From positions 1 through 6,336 of the forward strand of contig JAPUFN010000093.1 of the NCBI GenBank assembly GCA_027293665.1: a DNA stretch of 6,336 nucleotides, given 5' to 3'. Below are positions 5,410-6,336 of the stretch, in pieces. A program made the translations under genes and the position numbers. The notes under the pieces were generated by a model that worked only from the letters and a program-made list of their open reading frames with translations, was not told where the DNA came from and ran no database searches. The first letter of the stretch is position 1. Every line of letters starts with the position of its first letter. This DNA is from Gammaproteobacteria bacterium. Its GTDB lineage: Bacteria > Pseudomonadota > Gammaproteobacteria > Pseudomonadales > Azotimanducaceae.

Positions 5410-5555
5410 ACTATGACTCAGCTGACGTCTTGCGTAATTTGCTATTAGCCTGTTTTTCAACACGCTGCTAGTAGCCGGGATCGTTAGTCGCTATTGTGAA
5501 CGCCCAGTGCCCGCCTGGTACAACTGGTGCGAAGCTTAACCATATTTTCACGCAT
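5410..5555. other. Divergent intergenic region between the RRM and peroxiredoxin genes
   Basis: This 146-base region separates two divergent genes and must hold the RRM promoter and probably the peroxiredoxin promoter. On the minus strand a TTGAAA (complement of 5455-5460) could be a -35 box, but no convincing -10 lies at 17 bases. A near-palindrome GCTGCTAGTAGC sits at 5464-5475 (10 of 12 positions symmetric) and might be an operator. I could not define a clear promoter in either direction. Confidence 0.35.
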
Positions 5556-6002
5556 ATGCTAAACATAGATGACATCGCGCCCGCCTTCGAAGCGACTGAC
5601 CAGAATGATATGCCGCATACGTTGTCCGAATTGTTGGCAAGCGGACCACTGGTGTTGTACTTCTATCCTGCAGACTTCACTCCCGTGTGCACGCGGGAAG
5701 CCTGTGCATTTCGCGATCGCTACGAGGAACTGAACGCGCTATCTGTTCAGGTGATTGGCGTCAGTCCGCAAAACGCGCGAAGTCATCGGCGGTTCGCAGA
5801 GGCCTTTTCCCTGCCGTTTCCGCTACTGTGTGATGAAGGCAAGAAAATCATCCGCAGCTACGGCGTGGATGGACCCCTCGGTTTCGGGGTTCGCAGGGTA
5901 ACTTTTTACATCAAGAGCGATGGCAGAATCGCGAATCGGGTAGTCTCCGACTTCTTCGTAGGCAGCCACCTCGATCTGATAAAGAAAGTTCTCGCAAATT
6001 AA
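5556..6002 (+). CDS. BCP/PrxQ-type atypical two-cysteine peroxiredoxin
   Basis: A 148-residue thiol peroxidase of the AhpC/TSA superfamily, predicted to reduce hydrogen peroxide and organic peroxides in the cytoplasm with thioredoxin as the likely reductant. The peroxidatic site is YPADFTPVCTREAC at residues 37-50, giving the P-x-x-x-T-x-x-C motif with Cys45 and a second cysteine at Cys50. This is the same spacing as E. coli BCP, where the pair forms an intramolecular disulfide. The later IGVSPQNARSHRRFAEAFSLPFPLL and the final GRIANRVV strand match the fold. ATG at 5556 is preferred, because MLNIDDIAPAFEATDQ is the standard N-terminus; an in-frame GTG at 5496 would add 20 non-family residues. 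The Shine-Dalgarno is weak. A VOC gene follows after three bases. Confidence 0.93.
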   Translation: MLNIDDIAPAFEATDQNDMPHTLSELLASGPLVLYFYPADFTPVCTREACAFRDRYEELNALSVQVIGVSPQNARSHRRFAEAFSLPFPLLCDEGKKIIRSYGVDGPLGFGVRRVTFYIKSDGRIANRVVSDFFVGSHLDLIKKVLAN

Positions 6003-6005
6003 TCC

Positions 6006-6336
6006 ATGTCACTCAGCCCATTTCATCTCGCCATTAAGGTCAACGACCTGGCCGCCGCCAGCGAATTCTATGGCGAGTTGCTGGGATGCCCACGCGGCCG
6101 CAGCAGCGAGACCTGGATCGATTTCGATCTGCGAGGACACCAGCTGGTGTGTCATCTTGCGCCAACCGCCACCCGCGAGACGGTGCACTCGAATCCGGTG
6201 GATGGCGAGAATGTTCCAGTCCCTCATTTCGGAGTCGTGTTGAACATGCAGGACTGGCAGGAACTCGCCGAGAGGCTCAAAGCTGCAGACGTGTCATTCG
6301 TGATCGAGCCTTGTGTCCGCTTCGCCGGCTTACCGG
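6006..6336 (+). CDS. VOC-fold glyoxalase-like protein, 3' end cut by the window
   Basis: The first 110 codons of a VOC superfamily gene that continues past the right edge. It starts MSLSPFHLAIKVNDLAAASEFYGELLGC (residues 1-28), with His7 at the first metal-ligand position. Residues 32-53 (RSSETWIDFDLRGHQLVCHLAP) form the central strands, and VPVPHFGVVLNMQDWQELAERL (70-91) opens the second module with His74. VSFVIEPCVRFAGLP precedes the missing terminal strand that should bring the last Glu ligand. The NPVDG-x-x-VPVPHFGVVL pattern is typical of a glyoxalase/dioxygenase-like subgroup of unknown substrate. Unlike the two VOC proteins near 1545-2305, this one keeps its His ligands. It lies three bases after the peroxiredoxin and is probably co-transcribed with it. 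Confidence 0.9.
   Translation, partial: MSLSPFHLAIKVNDLAAASEFYGELLGCPRGRSSETWIDFDLRGHQLVCHLAPTATRETVHSNPVDGENVPVPHFGVVLNMQDWQELAERLKAADVSFVIEPCVRFAGLP

Noticed and set aside
5410..5463. 18-codon N-terminal extension of the RRM protein
   Set aside because: RRM proteins of this type begin with M-K-K-L-Y-V-G-N-L; the extension is intergenic in character.
5496..5555. 20-codon N-terminal extension of the peroxiredoxin from GTG
   Set aside because: The residues are not part of the family, and starting at 5556 places the cysteines at 45 and 50 as in E. coli BCP.
6009..6227. Minus-strand open frame of 72 codons opposite the last VOC gene
   Set aside because: Shadow of a clear VOC-fold frame with conserved His positions on the + strand.

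Overview
The window carries a dense series of small bacterial protein genes, almost all on the + strand, with short gaps and no RNA genes, insertion sequences, phage genes or CRISPR arrays. The families present (YbaK, MmcQ/YjbR, DUF1330, DUF442-type phosphatase, BCP-like peroxiredoxin, single-RRM protein) and the moderately GC-rich codon use suggest a proteobacterium, most likely an environmental gammaproteobacterium. That placement is an inference, because no taxonomic marker gene is present.

Layout. Bases 2-184 hold the end of a DsbA/GST-kappa-fold isomerase-like gene. A 108-base gap with an imperfect inverted repeat follows, then a SpoIIAA/STAS-like gene (293-667). From 761 to 5150 a continuous + strand run follows: a four-helix membrane protein, an MmcQ/YjbR protein, two VOC-fold proteins joined by TGATG, a divergent GNAT-like protein, a DUF1330 protein, an unrecognised 133-residue protein starting on the base after the previous stop, an exported DUF442-type phosphatase-like protein, a possible 20-codon leader ORF, a canonical GNAT acetyltransferase and the Cys-tRNA(Pro) deacylase YbaK. 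Most neighbours in this run are 0-27 bases apart or overlap, so much of it could be one transcript.

A single-RRM RNA-binding protein (5161-5409, minus strand) converges on ybaK and diverges from a BCP-type two-cysteine peroxiredoxin (5556-6002). The latter is followed 3 bases later by a third VOC-fold gene that runs off the window. No stretch longer than 300 bases lacks a gene.

How the genes fit together. No single pathway is evident. The shared theme is small soluble enzymes for detoxification, proofreading or stress: peroxide reduction, mischarged tRNA hydrolysis, acetyl transfer and VOC-fold small-molecule binding. I do not see a clear new defence or mobile system. The points most worth a second look are the unrecognised gene at 3103-3504, the tandem VOC pair with degraded metal sites, the atypical P-loop of the exported phosphatase-like protein, and the small ORF coupled to the GNAT gene.
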